Below, piece by piece: positions 36,215 through 46,505 of a stretch of 64,000 nt of DNA. The stretch comes from Nocardia arthritidis NBRC 100137 (GTDB taxonomy: Bacteria > Actinomycetota > Actinomycetes > Mycobacteriales > Mycobacteriaceae). The position numbers and the translations under genes are program-made. The notes under the pieces were generated by a model. It was not told where the DNA came from and searched no databases. It saw only the letters and a program-made list of their open reading frames with translations. Location: positions 62,001 through 126,000 of the forward strand of contig NZ_BDBB01000019.1 of the NCBI RefSeq assembly GCF_001612765.1, in the 5' to 3' direction. Position 1 is the stretch's first letter. Each line of letters opens with the position of its first letter.

Positions 36215-36926
36215 GTGGTCGAGCCGGCCGGGCACTGCGACTTCCGCAGCCAGATGACCCCCACCGGTCGCGACGAGGGCGACCGCACGGTGCGACCGGA
36301 CCTGGTGGGTGCGCCTGGCCGGCGGCAGGCACATCGTGGTGGACGCCAAGGTGCTGTTCGCCGCCTACCTGGACGCCTGCGCCACCGACGACCCCGAGGT
36401 GCGCCGAGCTGCTCACCCGGCACGCCAAGCATCTGCGCGCGCATGTCGATCAGCTGTCGGACAAGGCGTACCGGGCCACTTTCGATCCGGCGCCGGAATT
36501 CGTGGTCCTGTTCGCGCCCGGCGACCCGTTCCTGGACGCGGCCCTGACCACCGACTCGGAGTTGCTGGAGTACGCGTTCGGTCGCGACGTGATCCTCGCT
36601 ACTCCGACAACCTCGATCGCGTTGCTGCGCGCCATCGCCTTCGGCTCGCGACAGGAGCCGCTGTCCAGGGATATGGCCACCCGTGCGGCGGCTGGGCCGT
36701 GAGCTGTATCACCGGCTGGACATGACGGGCAGCACCTGGACCGGCTGGGTACGCAACTCGGCAAGGCGGTGGAAACTTTCGACTACACCGTGGCGTCGGT
36801 GGAGTCGCGGGTGATGGTCACCGCACGCGACGGCGCGACCTGGAGATAGCCGAGTAGAAAGTGCCCGCCATCGGGCGCGTGGATTTTCGCCACCGCGCGG
36901 TGGGCTTCACCGACGCGGGCGAGTAA
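36215..36926 (+). pseudogene. rmuC pseudogene, multiply frameshifted
   Basis: Pieces of the RmuC C-terminal half are readable in order but in changing frames. 'EPAGHCDF...RTVRPDLV' (36215-36307) is followed by 'VRLAGGRHIVVDAKVLFAAYLDACATDDPE' (from 36309), then 'ELLTRHAKHLRAHVDQLSDKAYRATFDPAPEFVVLFAPGDPFL...ATPTTSIALLRAIAFG' (to about 36690), 'LGRELYHRL' (36692-), 'LDRLGTQLGKAVETFDYTVASVESRVMVTAR' (36730-) and 'DLEIAE' then stop (36855). At least five frameshifts, an internal stop, and the missing N-terminal half show long decay. RmuC is a DNA-recombination protein. Confidence 0.8.
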
Positions 36927-36984
36927 CCAGGACTATGGCCGTGCCGCCACGCCGCCACGAGCGGCGGCAACTAGTCTGCATGTC

Positions 36985-37857
36985 GTGGCTGCTTCCGAAC
37001 GTGTGCGATCCCGGGTGCCCGCGCCGCAACGCTCGATCCTGCCGTCGGTGCCGGGGATCCCGGTCGGCGCGGCGATCCTGATCGCGGTTGCCTGCACGTT
37101 TCTGGGGTTCCTGATCGATGCCGGCGGCGGCAATAACGAGCTGACCGGCACGTTCGCCGCGCTGTACGTCCTCGGGTGTGTGGCGGCCGTCGCCGCCGTC
37201 CGCTATCGCGGCTTGTTCAGCACGCTGGTGCTGCCGCCGCTGCTGCTCTTCGTCGCCGTGCCGCTGGCCTATCAGCAGCTCACCGGCCGTGGCTCGACCT
37301 CGCTGAAGGACATCCTGCTGAACCTGGCGATCCCGCTGGTGAACCGGTTCCCGACCATGATGCTCGCCACGGTCGTCGTCCTGTTGATCGGTGGCGCCCG
37401 GATCTACCTGCACCGCCGCGAAGAGGAGTCCACTCGTCCGCCGTCGACCCGCCGCGGCGCGGGCGTGGGCGGGGGCAAGGCGCCGGCGAAGAAGAACAAG
37501 CCCGGGCGTTCATCCCGCGGTCTCGCGGACTCGCCACGCCGCAAAACCCGCCGCCCGAAGGCGGAGCCCGCCGGGCCCGAGGCGGACGGCTCGGACGAGT
37601 CCACCCCACGGCCGGCCCGCCGACCAGCGGCGCAGGTCGCCGATACCCCGCCGCGCGTCGCACCCGCTCGCCCGCGGGAAGGACGGGCGCCTGCCAGGGG
37701 CGCTACCCGCCCGGCCGGGGCCGTGCCGCGGCCCGAAGGAGAACCACCGCGCGGCGCGGGCCGTCGCCGCGATATGCCCCCGCACCCCCAGCCCAATGTG
37801 CGCTACCGCGAACGTGATTCGGGCCGCCCGGAACGGCGCAGGCCGGAGAACCTGTAG
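36985..37857 (+). CDS. DUF6542-type membrane protein with long disordered tail
   Basis: The 290-residue protein begins at GTG. Residues about 25-140 contain three or four membrane helices ('GIPVGAAILIAVACTFLGFLID', 'ALYVLGCVAAVAAVRY', 'TLVLPPLLLFVAVPLAY', 'MMLATVVVLLIGGARIYL'). The remaining 150 residues are Pro/Arg/Ala-rich and disordered. Actinobacterial DUF6542 proteins are found next to ispH, as here (divided by 157 bases, convergent). Function unknown; perhaps envelope-related. Confidence 0.75.
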   Translation: MAASERVRSRVPAPQRSILPSVPGIPVGAAILIAVACTFLGFLIDAGGGNNELTGTFAALYVLGCVAAVAAVRYRGLFSTLVLPPLLLFVAVPLAYQQLTGRGSTSLKDILLNLAIPLVNRFPTMMLATVVVLLIGGARIYLHRREEESTRPPSTRRGAGVGGGKAPAKKNKPGRSSRGLADSPRRKTRRPKAEPAGPEADGSDESTPRPARRPAAQVADTPPRVAPARPREGRAPARGATRPAGAVPRPEGEPPRGAGRRRDMPPHPQPNVRYRERDSGRPERRRPENL

Positions 37858-38014
37858 CCGGTTCGCTCGGGTGCGACAGTGCGGCTACTGCGCCCCTGCG
37901 GACCCGGCGACCTCACCACGACGCGGCTCGGTATCGGAGATGTCGCTCATTCCGCATGCACGCGAGAACGGAGGCGCGCGGACCGGAGCCGGCCCCGTCG
38001 GGCACGGACCGGCG

Positions 38015-39025
38015 TCAACGACGGGTGTCGCGCAGTTCGCGGGGAAGGGCGAAGACGAGGGTCTCGTTGGCCGTGGTGACCGGCTGGACCTCGCCGTACC
38101 CGTGCTCGGCCAGCATGTCCAGCACGCCGCGGACCAGGATCTCGGGCACCGAGGCCCCCGAGGTGATGCCGATCGTGCGAACGCCGTCGAGCCAGGCCGG
38201 GTCGACCTCGCGAGCGAAGTCCACCAGGTACGCGGCCTTGGCGCCCGCACCGAGCGCCACCTCCACCAGGCGCACCGAGTTCGACGAATTGCGCGAGCCG
38301 ACCACGATCACCAGGTCGCATTCCGGCGCCATCGCCTTCACCGCGACCTGGCGGTTCTGCGTGGCGTAGCAGATGTCGTCGCTCGGCGGGTCCTGCAGGG
38401 AGGGGAAGCGCTCCCGCAACCGCTGCACCGTCTCCATCGTCTCGTCCACGCTCAACGTGGTCTGCGAGAGCCAGATCACCTTCGACTCGTCGCGCACGCT
38501 GACCTTGTCCACCGCGCCGGGCCCGTCGACCAGCTGGACGTGCTCGGGCGCCTCACCCGCGGTGCCCTCGACCTCCTCGTGGCCCTCGTGACCGATCAGC
38601 AGGATGTCGTAGTCGTCGCGGGCGAACCGCTTCGCCTCCTGGTGCACCTTGGTGACCAGCGGGCAGGTGGCATCGATGGTGTGCAGACTGCGCGCGGCGG
38701 CCGAAGCGTGCACCGCGGGCGACACGCCGTGCGCGGAGAACACCACGACCGCGCCCTCGGGGACCTGGTCGGTCTCGTCTACGAAGATCACGCCGCGATC
38801 GCGCAGCGTCTCCACCACGTGGCGGTTGTGCACGATCTCCTTGCGCACATAGATCGGCGCGCCGTGCTTGTCCAGCGCCTTCTCGACGGTTTCGACCGCG
38901 CGGTCCACGCCGGCGCAGTACCCGCGCGGTTCCGCGAGCAGCACGCGTTTTCCGCCCTCGGCAAGGGCGTTTCCGACGCCTGCCGAGCGCGCGATTCCGA
39001 CGTTCAAGGGAATGGCCGAAGACAT
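38015..39025 (-). CDS. ispH: 4-hydroxy-3-methylbut-2-enyl diphosphate reductase IspH
   Basis: The 336-residue protein starts at ATG 39025; upstream in-frame starts are weaker. The three conserved cluster cysteines are in 'EPRGYCAGV' (C37), 'DATCPLV' (C121) and 'SDDICYATQ' (C219), with the catalytic Glu-Thr-Met-containing 'DETMETVQ' segment between. It reduces HMBPP to IPP and DMAPP, the last step of the MEP pathway, with a 4Fe-4S cluster. It supports the downstream prenyl synthase also in this window. Length and key residues are complete. Confidence 0.97.
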   Translation of the reverse strand: MSSAIPLNVGIARSAGVGNALAEGGKRVLLAEPRGYCAGVDRAVETVEKALDKHGAPIYVRKEIVHNRHVVETLRDRGVIFVDETDQVPEGAVVVFSAHGVSPAVHASAAARSLHTIDATCPLVTKVHQEAKRFARDDYDILLIGHEGHEEVEGTAGEAPEHVQLVDGPGAVDKVSVRDESKVIWLSQTTLSVDETMETVQRLRERFPSLQDPPSDDICYATQNRQVAVKAMAPECDLVIVVGSRNSSNSVRLVEVALGAGAKAAYLVDFAREVDPAWLDGVRTIGITSGASVPEILVRGVLDMLAEHGYGEVQPVTTANETLVFALPRELRDTRR

Positions 39026-39322
39026 GTCCACAGGATACGTGCGGACCGCGACCACGCCACGTCCGGGAGTTGCCCGTCACATCCGCGCCGGAGCCGGTGC
39101 GTACGGGCCGCGAACTGGGGCGAAGAGCCCGCCGTGGCCGAGTTGCCGACCCGGCCGCCGCGAATGTCTCGGACACTCCCGCCGGGACCTGCGTTTATTC
39201 TCCGCATTATGAGCACAGCGCCGCGCAATTCCCGCCGATCGGCCGCACGCCGTAACCGGCGAATATCGGAACCGGGCGCGCCCCTCCTTTGCATAACACA
39301 CCATTTCGGGCAGGCTAGGACC

Positions 39323-39985
39323 ATGTTTCGACCACCCTTTCTGGCCCGCGTCGCCGCCGGCGCCGCCGTATACGCCCTCGAGGAATCCCGCCGGCTACCC
39401 ACGGCGGCAATGAATTTCCCGATCACGGCCATCAGTCAGGTACTGCAGACGACGATGCACGTCCAGCAGTTCGTCACCAGCCTGGCGCTGAAGGGCGACG
39501 CGGTATTCGACCGGTTGTCCAGCCACCCGGTCGAGCAGCCGGAGTGGGCCACCTTCGACGAGGACCTCACCGACGACCCGAGCCCCACCGCGCATCGCGG
39601 CAGTCGATTCGATCTCTTCACCGCCGACGATCCCGAAGCGTTCCGCGCGAACGAGTCTTTCTCCGCGGACGACACCCGCGCCGAAGCGACCAACGGCCAT
39701 GTCGCCTCGGTGACGAGGATCGCCGAGGAGCCGGCCGAAGAACCGGAGCCGGGCAACTCGGAAACCGATCCCGAGTCTGCCGCGGAAGCGCCCGAGATCG
39801 CCGAACCGGAAGTCGCCGTCCGCTACGACTACGCCAACATGACCCTGGCCCAGCTGCGCGCCCGGCTGCGCCTGCTGACGATCGAAGACCTCACCGCGCT
39901 GCTGGAGTACGAGCAGCGCACCCGCGCCAGGGCGCCGTTCGTGACCATGCTCACGAACCGGATCGCCACTGTGCAGGCCCAGTGA
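39323..39985 (+). CDS. lipid-droplet-associated-type protein (mycobacterial Rv1109c-like)
   Basis: The 220-residue protein has an N-terminal amphipathic part ('[59 protein letters not shown]'), then an acidic disordered middle, and a C-terminal helical motif '[42 protein letters not shown]'. The latter resembles conserved actinobacterial lipid-droplet-associated proteins. Its stop overlaps the xseA GTG by four bases. By position it corresponds to M. tuberculosis Rv1109c as I recall it. The link to exonuclease VII is unexplained. Confidence 0.7.
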   Translation: MFRPPFLARVAAGAAVYALEESRRLPTAAMNFPITAISQVLQTTMHVQQFVTSLALKGDAVFDRLSSHPVEQPEWATFDEDLTDDPSPTAHRGSRFDLFTADDPEAFRANESFSADDTRAEATNGHVASVTRIAEEPAEEPEPGNSETDPESAAEAPEIAEPEVAVRYDYANMTLAQLRARLRLLTIEDLTALLEYEQRTRARAPFVTMLTNRIATVQAQ

Positions 39986-41304
39986 CCGAACCCCGGACTC
40001 CTTCGTCGCCGACGGCAAGCCGGGGGACCTCCGGTGGGCCCGCCGCCGCACCGGCCAACTCCGCCGAACACCCCTGGCCGGTGCGTTCGGTTTCCATGAA
40101 GGTCGCCCAGTGGATCGACCGGCTCGGCAGCATCTGGGTGGAGGGCCAGATCACCCAGATGAACCTCCGACCGGGCACCCGCACCGCGTTCCTGGTGCTG
40201 CGGGACCCGTCCGCCGACATGTCGCTGTCGGTGACCTGCGATCCGGACCTCATTCGCAATTCCCCCATCCCCCTGCAAGAGGGCAGCCGGGTGGTCGTCT
40301 ACGGCAAGCTCTCGTTCTTCACCGGGCGCGGCACGATCTCGTTGCGCGTCGCGGAGATTCGGCCGGTCGGCATCGGCGAGCTGCTCGCCCGCATCGAACG
40401 GCTGAAGGCGCTGCTGGCCGCCGAGGGCCTGTTCGATCCCCGGCTCAAGCGCCCGATCCCGTTCCTGCCCGGGACGATCGGCCTCATCACCGGCCGCGCG
40501 AGCGCCGCGGAGCGCGACGTGCTGAGCGTCGCCCGCAACCGTTGGCCCGCGGTACGTTTCGAAATCCGCAACACAGCCGTGCAAGGACCCACCGCGGTCG
40601 CGCAGATGCTCACGGCGCTGGCCGAACTCGACCGGCATCCCGCCGTCGAGGTGATCGTGCTGGCGCGCGGCGGCGGCAGCGTGGAAGACCTGCTGCCGTT
40701 CTCCGACGAGGCGCTGTGCCGCGCCATCGTGGCCGCCACCACGCCGATCGTGAGCGCGATCGGCCACGAACCGGACAACCCGCTCAGTGACCTGGTCGCC
40801 GATCTGCGCGCGGCCACCCCCACCGATGCCGCCAAGCGGATCGTCCCCGACGCGGCCGCTGAACTGGCCTGCATCCGCGAGCTGCGCGAACGCACCGCCG
40901 CCGCGCTGCGCGGCTGGGTGGACCGGGAGACCAGGGCGCTCGCCCAACTGCGGTCGCGGCCCGTGCTGGCCGACCCGCTGCGCGAAATCGATCGCCGTCA
41001 GGAGGAGGTCGAACGCCTGCGCGCGGCCGCGCACCGCTCGGCCGAACAGCTGATCCGCACCGAATCCACGGCCACAAGGCACCTGCGCGAGAAACTCACC
41101 GCCGTCGGCCCTGCCGCGACGCTGGCCCGTGGCTACGCTGTCGTACAGCGCGTCGCCGGCCGGGAACGGGAGGTGGTGCGCTCGATCGAGGACGCGCCCG
41201 CGGGCAGCCAGTTGCGCATCCGGGTGGCCGACGGGGCCGTCACGGCCGCCGCGCTCGGCGCCCAGGCGCTCGGCGCGAAGCACACCGACACAGGGAGGAA
41301 CTGA
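39982..41304 (+). CDS. xseA: exodeoxyribonuclease VII large subunit
   Basis: The 440-residue protein begins with GTG in a GTGA overlap; the longer frame to the left is not coding. It has an N-terminal OB fold ('[25 protein letters not shown]'), the nuclease core with 'RGGGSVEDL' and '[26 protein letters not shown]', and long C-terminal helices for the small subunit. With XseB it degrades single-stranded DNA. Length is slightly under the common 450-480. The next gene, xseB, starts two bases after its stop. Confidence 0.97.
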   Translation: MTEPRTPSSPTASRGTSGGPAAAPANSAEHPWPVRSVSMKVAQWIDRLGSIWVEGQITQMNLRPGTRTAFLVLRDPSADMSLSVTCDPDLIRNSPIPLQEGSRVVVYGKLSFFTGRGTISLRVAEIRPVGIGELLARIERLKALLAAEGLFDPRLKRPIPFLPGTIGLITGRASAAERDVLSVARNRWPAVRFEIRNTAVQGPTAVAQMLTALAELDRHPAVEVIVLARGGGSVEDLLPFSDEALCRAIVAATTPIVSAIGHEPDNPLSDLVADLRAATPTDAAKRIVPDAAAELACIRELRERTAAALRGWVDRETRALAQLRSRPVLADPLREIDRRQEEVERLRAAAHRSAEQLIRTESTATRHLREKLTAVGPAATLARGYAVVQRVAGREREVVRSIEDAPAGSQLRIRVADGAVTAAALGAQALGAKHTDTGRN

Positions 41305-41306
41305 CC

Positions 41307-41582
41307 TTGGCCGAGTCCGGCAAGTCCACGGGCAAGAACGGGACGGGAGCCGATCCGGCCGACGACGCGGCCGAGATCGCCGGTTTCGGTTACGAACGCG
41401 CCCGTGACGAACTGGTCAATGTCGTCAAGATCCTGGAACAGGGCGGCCTCGACCTGGACGAATCCCTGGCCCTGTGGGAACGCGGCGAGGCGCTGGCCAC
41501 CCGCTGCGAAGAGCACCTGGCGGGCGCGCGCAAGCGCGTCGAGGACGCGCTGCACCGCAGCGACTTGGAGCGGCAGGAATGA
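41307..41582 (+). CDS. xseB: exodeoxyribonuclease VII small subunit, TTG start
   Basis: The 91-residue protein starts at TTG, with GGGAGGA about 10 bases before it, so the site decides the start. It contains the small-subunit helical motif '[45 protein letters not shown]'. It binds XseA to form exonuclease VII. It overlaps the VOC gene start by four bases (ATGA), so the downstream gene is translationally tied to it. It is longer than average only by an Ala/Gly-rich N-terminal tail. Confidence 0.95.
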   Translation: MAESGKSTGKNGTGADPADDAAEIAGFGYERARDELVNVVKILEQGGLDLDESLALWERGEALATRCEEHLAGARKRVEDALHRSDLERQE

Positions 41583-41923
41583 CCATCCGCCGCGCCACAC
41601 CCGACATCCGCACCACCGACCTGGCCGCCAGCCGGGATTTCTACCGGCTACTCGGCTTCCAGGAGGCGATGGACCTGGGCTGGGTCGTGACCATGGCCTC
41701 ACCGTCCAACCCGACCGCCCAGGTCCTGCTCGTAGGTCCCGACGCCGAGCGACTCCAGCCCGACATGAGCGTGGAGGTCGACGACGTCGACGCCGTACAC
41801 GCCGAGGTGCTCGCCGCGGGCGCCGACATCGTCTACCCCTTGCGCGACGAGCCGTGGGGCGTGCGCCGCTTCTTCGTCCGCGACCCGAGCGGGACCATCG
41901 TCAACGTGGTGAGCCACCGCTGA
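41579..41923 (+). CDS. VOC/glyoxalase-fold protein
   Basis: The 114-residue single-domain protein starts at ATG 41579 inside xseB's stop (ATGA). It shows '[36 protein letters not shown]' and '[41 protein letters not shown]', the usual VOC ends. Function is unknown; related small proteins often bind bleomycin or act as dioxygenase-like enzymes. Its 3' end shares a hairpin with the convergent acetyltransferase gene. Confidence 0.85.
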   Translation: MTIRRATPDIRTTDLAASRDFYRLLGFQEAMDLGWVVTMASPSNPTAQVLLVGPDAERLQPDMSVEVDDVDAVHAEVLAAGADIVYPLRDEPWGVRRFFVRDPSGTIVNVVSHR

Positions 41924-41935
41924 CGACGGTCCCGT

Positions 41936-41956
41936 GCACCGCGCTTATCGCGGTGC
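41936..41956. terminator. shared hairpin between convergent VOC and GNAT genes
   Basis: GCACCGCG (41936-41943), a five-base loop CTTAT, and CGCGGTGC (41949-41956) form a perfect 8-base stem. The TAA stop of the acetyltransferase gene (41945-41947, minus strand) lies in the stem-loop itself. It could terminate transcripts from both sides; there is no following U-run, so intrinsic termination is uncertain. Confidence 0.6.
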
Positions 41957-42442
41957 GGCCGCTACCCGGAATCGCGCGACGCCGTCCGCGCTGGTCACCC
42001 GCTCGAACCCGGCTTTCTCCAGCACACGCACCGACGGCGGATTGGACAGCTCCACATCGGCGCGCACCACGCGGACGCCCGGCGCGGTGAACGCGTGCGC
42101 CGTCAGCGCGGCGGTGGCCTCGGTCGCGTAACCACGACCGCGCCGCGAGGCGACGATGCCGTACCCGATCTCCAGCTCACCGTCGGCGGGCGGCCAGAAC
42201 AGCCCGATCGATCCGACGACGAGCCCACTCGATCGTTCGACGATCAGCCGGTGCCCGAAGGGTCCGAGCCAGTCCGGATGCGCGGCGAGCAGGCCGGCGA
42301 TGACGCGATCCCCCTCGGCCGGGAAATCCGCCGCCCACGCGGCCCGACGCTGGTCCTCGAGCACGGCGTCCGCCGCATCGGCGGTCCACGACCGCAGGAT
42401 CAGACGTTCGGTGAGCAGATCGGAGGAAAGGAAAACAGACAC
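41945..42442 (-). CDS. GNAT acetyltransferase (RimJ/RimL type)
   Basis: The 165-residue protein starts at GTG 42442, with AGGAG seven bases upstream. It starts with 'LLTERLILRSWTADDA...' like RimJ/RimL acetyltransferases. The acetyl-CoA motif A 'EIGYGIVASRRGRGYATEATAALTAHAF' and the motif B 'VELSNPPSVRVLEKAGFER' are present. It acetylates a protein N-terminus or amine in the cytosol; substrate unknown. The longer frame upstream is not coding. Confidence 0.9.
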   Translation of the reverse strand: MSVFLSSDLLTERLILRSWTADAADAVLEDQRRAAWAADFPAEGDRVIAGLLAAHPDWLGPFGHRLIVERSSGLVVGSIGLFWPPADGELEIGYGIVASRRGRGYATEATAALTAHAFTAPGVRVVRADVELSNPPSVRVLEKAGFERVTSADGVARFRVAAAPR

Positions 42443-42662
42443 GTGACACTCCTGGTCATCGAGAAGAGACCGGTTCGCGCCGACGCGACTGCGAAAAGAG
42501 GCCGACGCGACTGAGAAAAGAATCAGGGGCGCGCGAACCGGCGAAGGGCATGCGGAATACAGCTGAGGACAGCCATATTCATCGACCTCCGAGATCCGGT
42601 TCGGCACGTGTCTCGCGCCGCGGCAAACGTAACGGTCGCGCGCGACCGAAGGCAAGCGTGTT

Positions 42663-43229
42663 TCAGGGCTTCAGTGGTTGCGCCACGGCGATCGCCTGCG
42701 CGAGCGTGGTGAATGCCGCTTGGTTGCCCGCGCCGGTGATCAGCACGCGGGACCGGCCGAGGTCGGTGATCCACGCGGTCTCCGACCCCTGCTCGGCGTA
42801 GACGATCCACTTCTGCGCGCCGACCTGCTCGGTACCGCTGGCGTACCGGGACCCGAGTACGAACCGGGCCAGCGCCTCCTCGGTGGCGTTGCTCTGGCTG
42901 AAACGCATGTAGGTGCCCTGCGGCGTGATGTAGCCGACCGTGCTGACCGGTCCGCCGCCATTGCCTCCGATGGACTCGCGGCTGCCGGAATTCGGCGTCC
43001 ACTCCGCGGGCAGGTCCGGATTGCGGATCGGGAACGGCAGGGATCGAGCGTCGGCGGTGAGCGCCGCCCGCGCGTCGAAGTGCGGGATCTGCCCCTGCGT
43101 CGGACCGTTCGCCGCGAAACTGCACTGGCTGGCCAGGCCCGCGAAAACCAGCGCGATCAACACCAACGGGATCAGCGACCAGAACAGATCCCGGTAGTCG
43201 TTCAGGATGCGTGGCTTTTGGTACGACAC
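42663..43229 (-). CDS. DUF4245-type single-pass membrane protein
   Basis: About 188 residues are encoded from GTG 43229 (GTG 43244 is possible). It has an N-terminal anchor ('[25 protein letters not shown]', about residues 14-38) and an extracytoplasmic domain of beta/alpha type ending '[21 protein letters not shown]'. The family is actinobacterial and recurs next to glpX and fumC, as in M. tuberculosis Rv1100 (from memory). Function unknown. It is divergent from glpX across 131 bases that must hold both promoters. Confidence 0.8.
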   Translation of the reverse strand: MSYQKPRILNDYRDLFWSLIPLVLIALVFAGLASQCSFAANGPTQGQIPHFDARAALTADARSLPFPIRNPDLPAEWTPNSGSRESIGGNGGGPVSTVGYITPQGTYMRFSQSNATEEALARFVLGSRYASGTEQVGAQKWIVYAEQGSETAWITDLGRSRVLITGAGNQAAFTTLAQAIAVAQPLKP

Positions 43230-43360
43230 GCTCCCAGTATCCACTCGGACGGCGACGCCGCCCCGCGCACCCCGACCGCGGCCGAGCAGGGGTGTACGCC
43301 CGTGCCACATCGAATGAGACAATTGACCGGTACGTACCGACGCACAGGAGGCACCCCGCA

Positions 43361-44404
43361 ATGACGGCAACTTCTCCCACACCTAGCCGCCGCGAGGCGC
43401 CCGACCGCAACCTCGCACTCGAGCTGGTCCGGGTGACCGAGGCCGGGGCGATGGCCGCGGGCCGGTGGGTCGGACGCGGCGACAAGGAGGGGGGCGACGG
43501 CGCCGCCGTCGACGCCATGCGGCAGCTGGTCAGCTCGGTGTCCATGCGCGGCATCGTCGTCATCGGCGAGGGCGAGAAGGACGAAGCGCCCATGCTGTAC
43601 AACGGCGAGGCCGTCGGTGACGGCACCGGCCCCGAAGTGGACTTCGCGGTGGATCCCATCGACGGCACCACGCTGATGTCCAAGGGCGTCCCCGGCGCGA
43701 TCTCGGTGCTCGCGGTCGCCGAGCGCGGCGCCATGTTCGATCCGTCCGCGGTGTTCTACATGCACAAGATCGCCGTCGGCCCCGATGCCGCCGATGTGAT
43801 CGATATATCGGCCCCGATCGGCGAGAACATCAGCCGGGTCGCCAAGGCCAAGAACTCCTCGAAGTCCGACCTGACCGTCTGCATCCTGGACCGCCCCCGG
43901 CACGCCGAGCTGATCCAGCAGGTGCGCGACGCGGGCGCCCGCATCCGCCTGATCTCCGACGGCGACGTCGCGGGCGCGATCGCCGCGGCCCGCCCGGAAT
44001 CCGGCACCGACATCCTGGTCGGCATCGGCGGCACGCCCGAGGGCATCATCGCCGCCGCCGCGATCCGCTGTATGGGCGGTGAGTTGCAGGGCATGCTCGC
44101 GCCGAAGGACGACGAGGAGCGGCAGAAGGCCATCGACGCCGGCCACGACCTCGACCGCGTGCTCACCACCGAGGATCTCGTCTCCGGCGAGAACGTCTTC
44201 TTCTGCGCCACCGGCGTCACCGACGGCGACTTGCTGCGCGGCGTGCGCTACTACGGCGGCGGCGCCTCGACCCAGTCGATCGTCATGCGCTCGAAGTCCG
44301 GCACGGTCCGCATGATCGACGCCTACCACCGCCTGACCAAGCTGCGCGAATACTCCTCGGTCGATTTCATCGGCGACGAACACGCGGTCCCGCCGCTGCC
44401 GTGA
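43361..44404 (+). CDS. glpX: class II fructose-1,6-bisphosphatase GlpX
   Basis: The 347-residue protein starts at ATG with AGGAGG nine bases upstream. It has the FBPase II motifs '[16 protein letters not shown]', '[16 protein letters not shown]' and '[23 protein letters not shown]'. It converts fructose-1,6-bisphosphate to fructose-6-phosphate using divalent metal, the main gluconeogenic step in mycolic bacteria that lack class I enzyme. It precedes fumC, linked by function. A hairpin 6-26 bases after its stop may end its transcript. Confidence 0.97.
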   Translation: MTATSPTPSRREAPDRNLALELVRVTEAGAMAAGRWVGRGDKEGGDGAAVDAMRQLVSSVSMRGIVVIGEGEKDEAPMLYNGEAVGDGTGPEVDFAVDPIDGTTLMSKGVPGAISVLAVAERGAMFDPSAVFYMHKIAVGPDAADVIDISAPIGENISRVAKAKNSSKSDLTVCILDRPRHAELIQQVRDAGARIRLISDGDVAGAIAAARPESGTDILVGIGGTPEGIIAAAAIRCMGGELQGMLAPKDDEERQKAIDAGHDLDRVLTTEDLVSGENVFFCATGVTDGDLLRGVRYYGGGASTQSIVMRSKSGTVRMIDAYHRLTKLREYSSVDFIGDEHAVPPLP

Positions 44405-44409
44405 CTTTT

Positions 44410-44430
44410 CGCAGCGCCTGCGACGCTGCG
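44410..44430 (+). terminator. hairpin just after glpX
   Basis: CGCAGCG (44410-44416), loop CCTGCGA, and CGCTGCG (44424-44430) form a perfect 7-base stem starting five bases after the glpX stop. Position suggests transcript termination or 3'-end protection. There is no U-tract, as is common in this lineage. Confidence 0.5.
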
Positions 44431-44431
44431 T

Positions 44432-44527
44432 GTTCGCGGGCCCCTCTGTGGCTCGCGTGTGCGCGACCACCGCTTGCGACTTCGTCGCGGACGCGGCGGC
44501 CACGCACACGCGAGCCGGGCCGCGAAC
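44432..44527. repeat. large nested inverted repeat downstream of glpX
   Basis: GTTCGCGG (44432-44439) pairs perfectly with CCGCGAAC (44520-44527). Inside it, GGCTCGCGTGTGCG (44450-44463) pairs perfectly with CGCACACGCGAGCC (44503-44516). The enclosed loop is 39 bases. The arms are far longer than chance allows in a region without a gene. Possibilities are a cruciform or transcript structure, an attenuator before fumC, or a mobile remnant. Confidence 0.55.
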
Positions 44528-44890
44528 GGAACATGCTCGGTCTCGCTCAGCTCGAAACCGGGAGTGGGCCGAGTAGGGCCGCAGCGGGGAAACCGCAACA
44601 GCCCGTCTACGCGATTTCGCTGTCCGGGGCGAAACAGCTGTCCAGGGCAATCCCGCGCGGTTCGAGGCTCGCGAGTCGGGGCCGAATAAGCACGTGGCGC
44701 CGCCACCGCGGCAGCAGCTCACGGTTTGTCGTTTCCACCTGTACTACAGTGGGCACGGCGTTCAGGTAGTGGGAGGCACGCCGCGGCCGGAGGGCGGTTT
44801 CCTATTCCCGAGTGCGGGGCGGCGGGGGTGTGCGAATGACCTCAGGCGTGGCTGCCCCAAGGGCAGCGGCCGCGGCATAGGGTCGGGATC
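44528..44890. other. fumC upstream region
   Basis: No gene is supported. This region must carry the fumC promoter and leader. A relatively AT-richer patch around 44721-44760 ('TTTGTCGTTTCCACCTGTACTACAGTGGG') is the best promoter candidate, but no clean -35/-10 spacing is found. No clear ribosome site precedes the fumC ATG. Confidence 0.35.
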
Positions 44891-46294
<1,404 letters not shown>

Positions 46295-46361
46295 CGGACC
46301 GGGAATCCTGCCTCGGCGCCACCGCTGAGCGTCGGAGCGATGCCAGAGGCGTCGCGTCCTA

Positions 46362-46424
46362 GCGCAGCGAAGCTGCGCGGAAACGGACGCCACCTCAGAA
46401 ACCGGGGGTTTGCCGAGGTGGCGT
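46362..46424. terminator. two adjacent hairpins between fumC and desaturase gene
   Basis: The first is GCGCAGC-GAA-GCTGCGC (46362-46378), a 7-base stem with a tight loop. The second is ACGCCACCTC (46387-46396) pairing with GAGGTGGCGT (46415-46424), with an inner AAACC-GGG-GGTTT stem (46399-46411). They sit between the convergent fumC and desaturase genes and probably end both transcripts. Confidence 0.65.
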
Positions 46425-46505
46425 TCACCTGGAACGTTTCGAACTCTGACCGGGCGACCCGACCGCGAGACACGGAAGGGAGCGCCCGTGATCCGAGAAG
46501 GCGGA

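Noticed and set aside
39544..39981. Upstream extension of the xseA frame
   Set aside because: The region encodes the lipid-droplet-type protein in another frame; the GTG in the GTGA overlap is the expected xseA start.
44405..44890. CRISPR or transposon end at the nested repeats
   Set aside because: The repeats are only two pairs of arms with no repeat-spacer array, transposase gene or target duplication.
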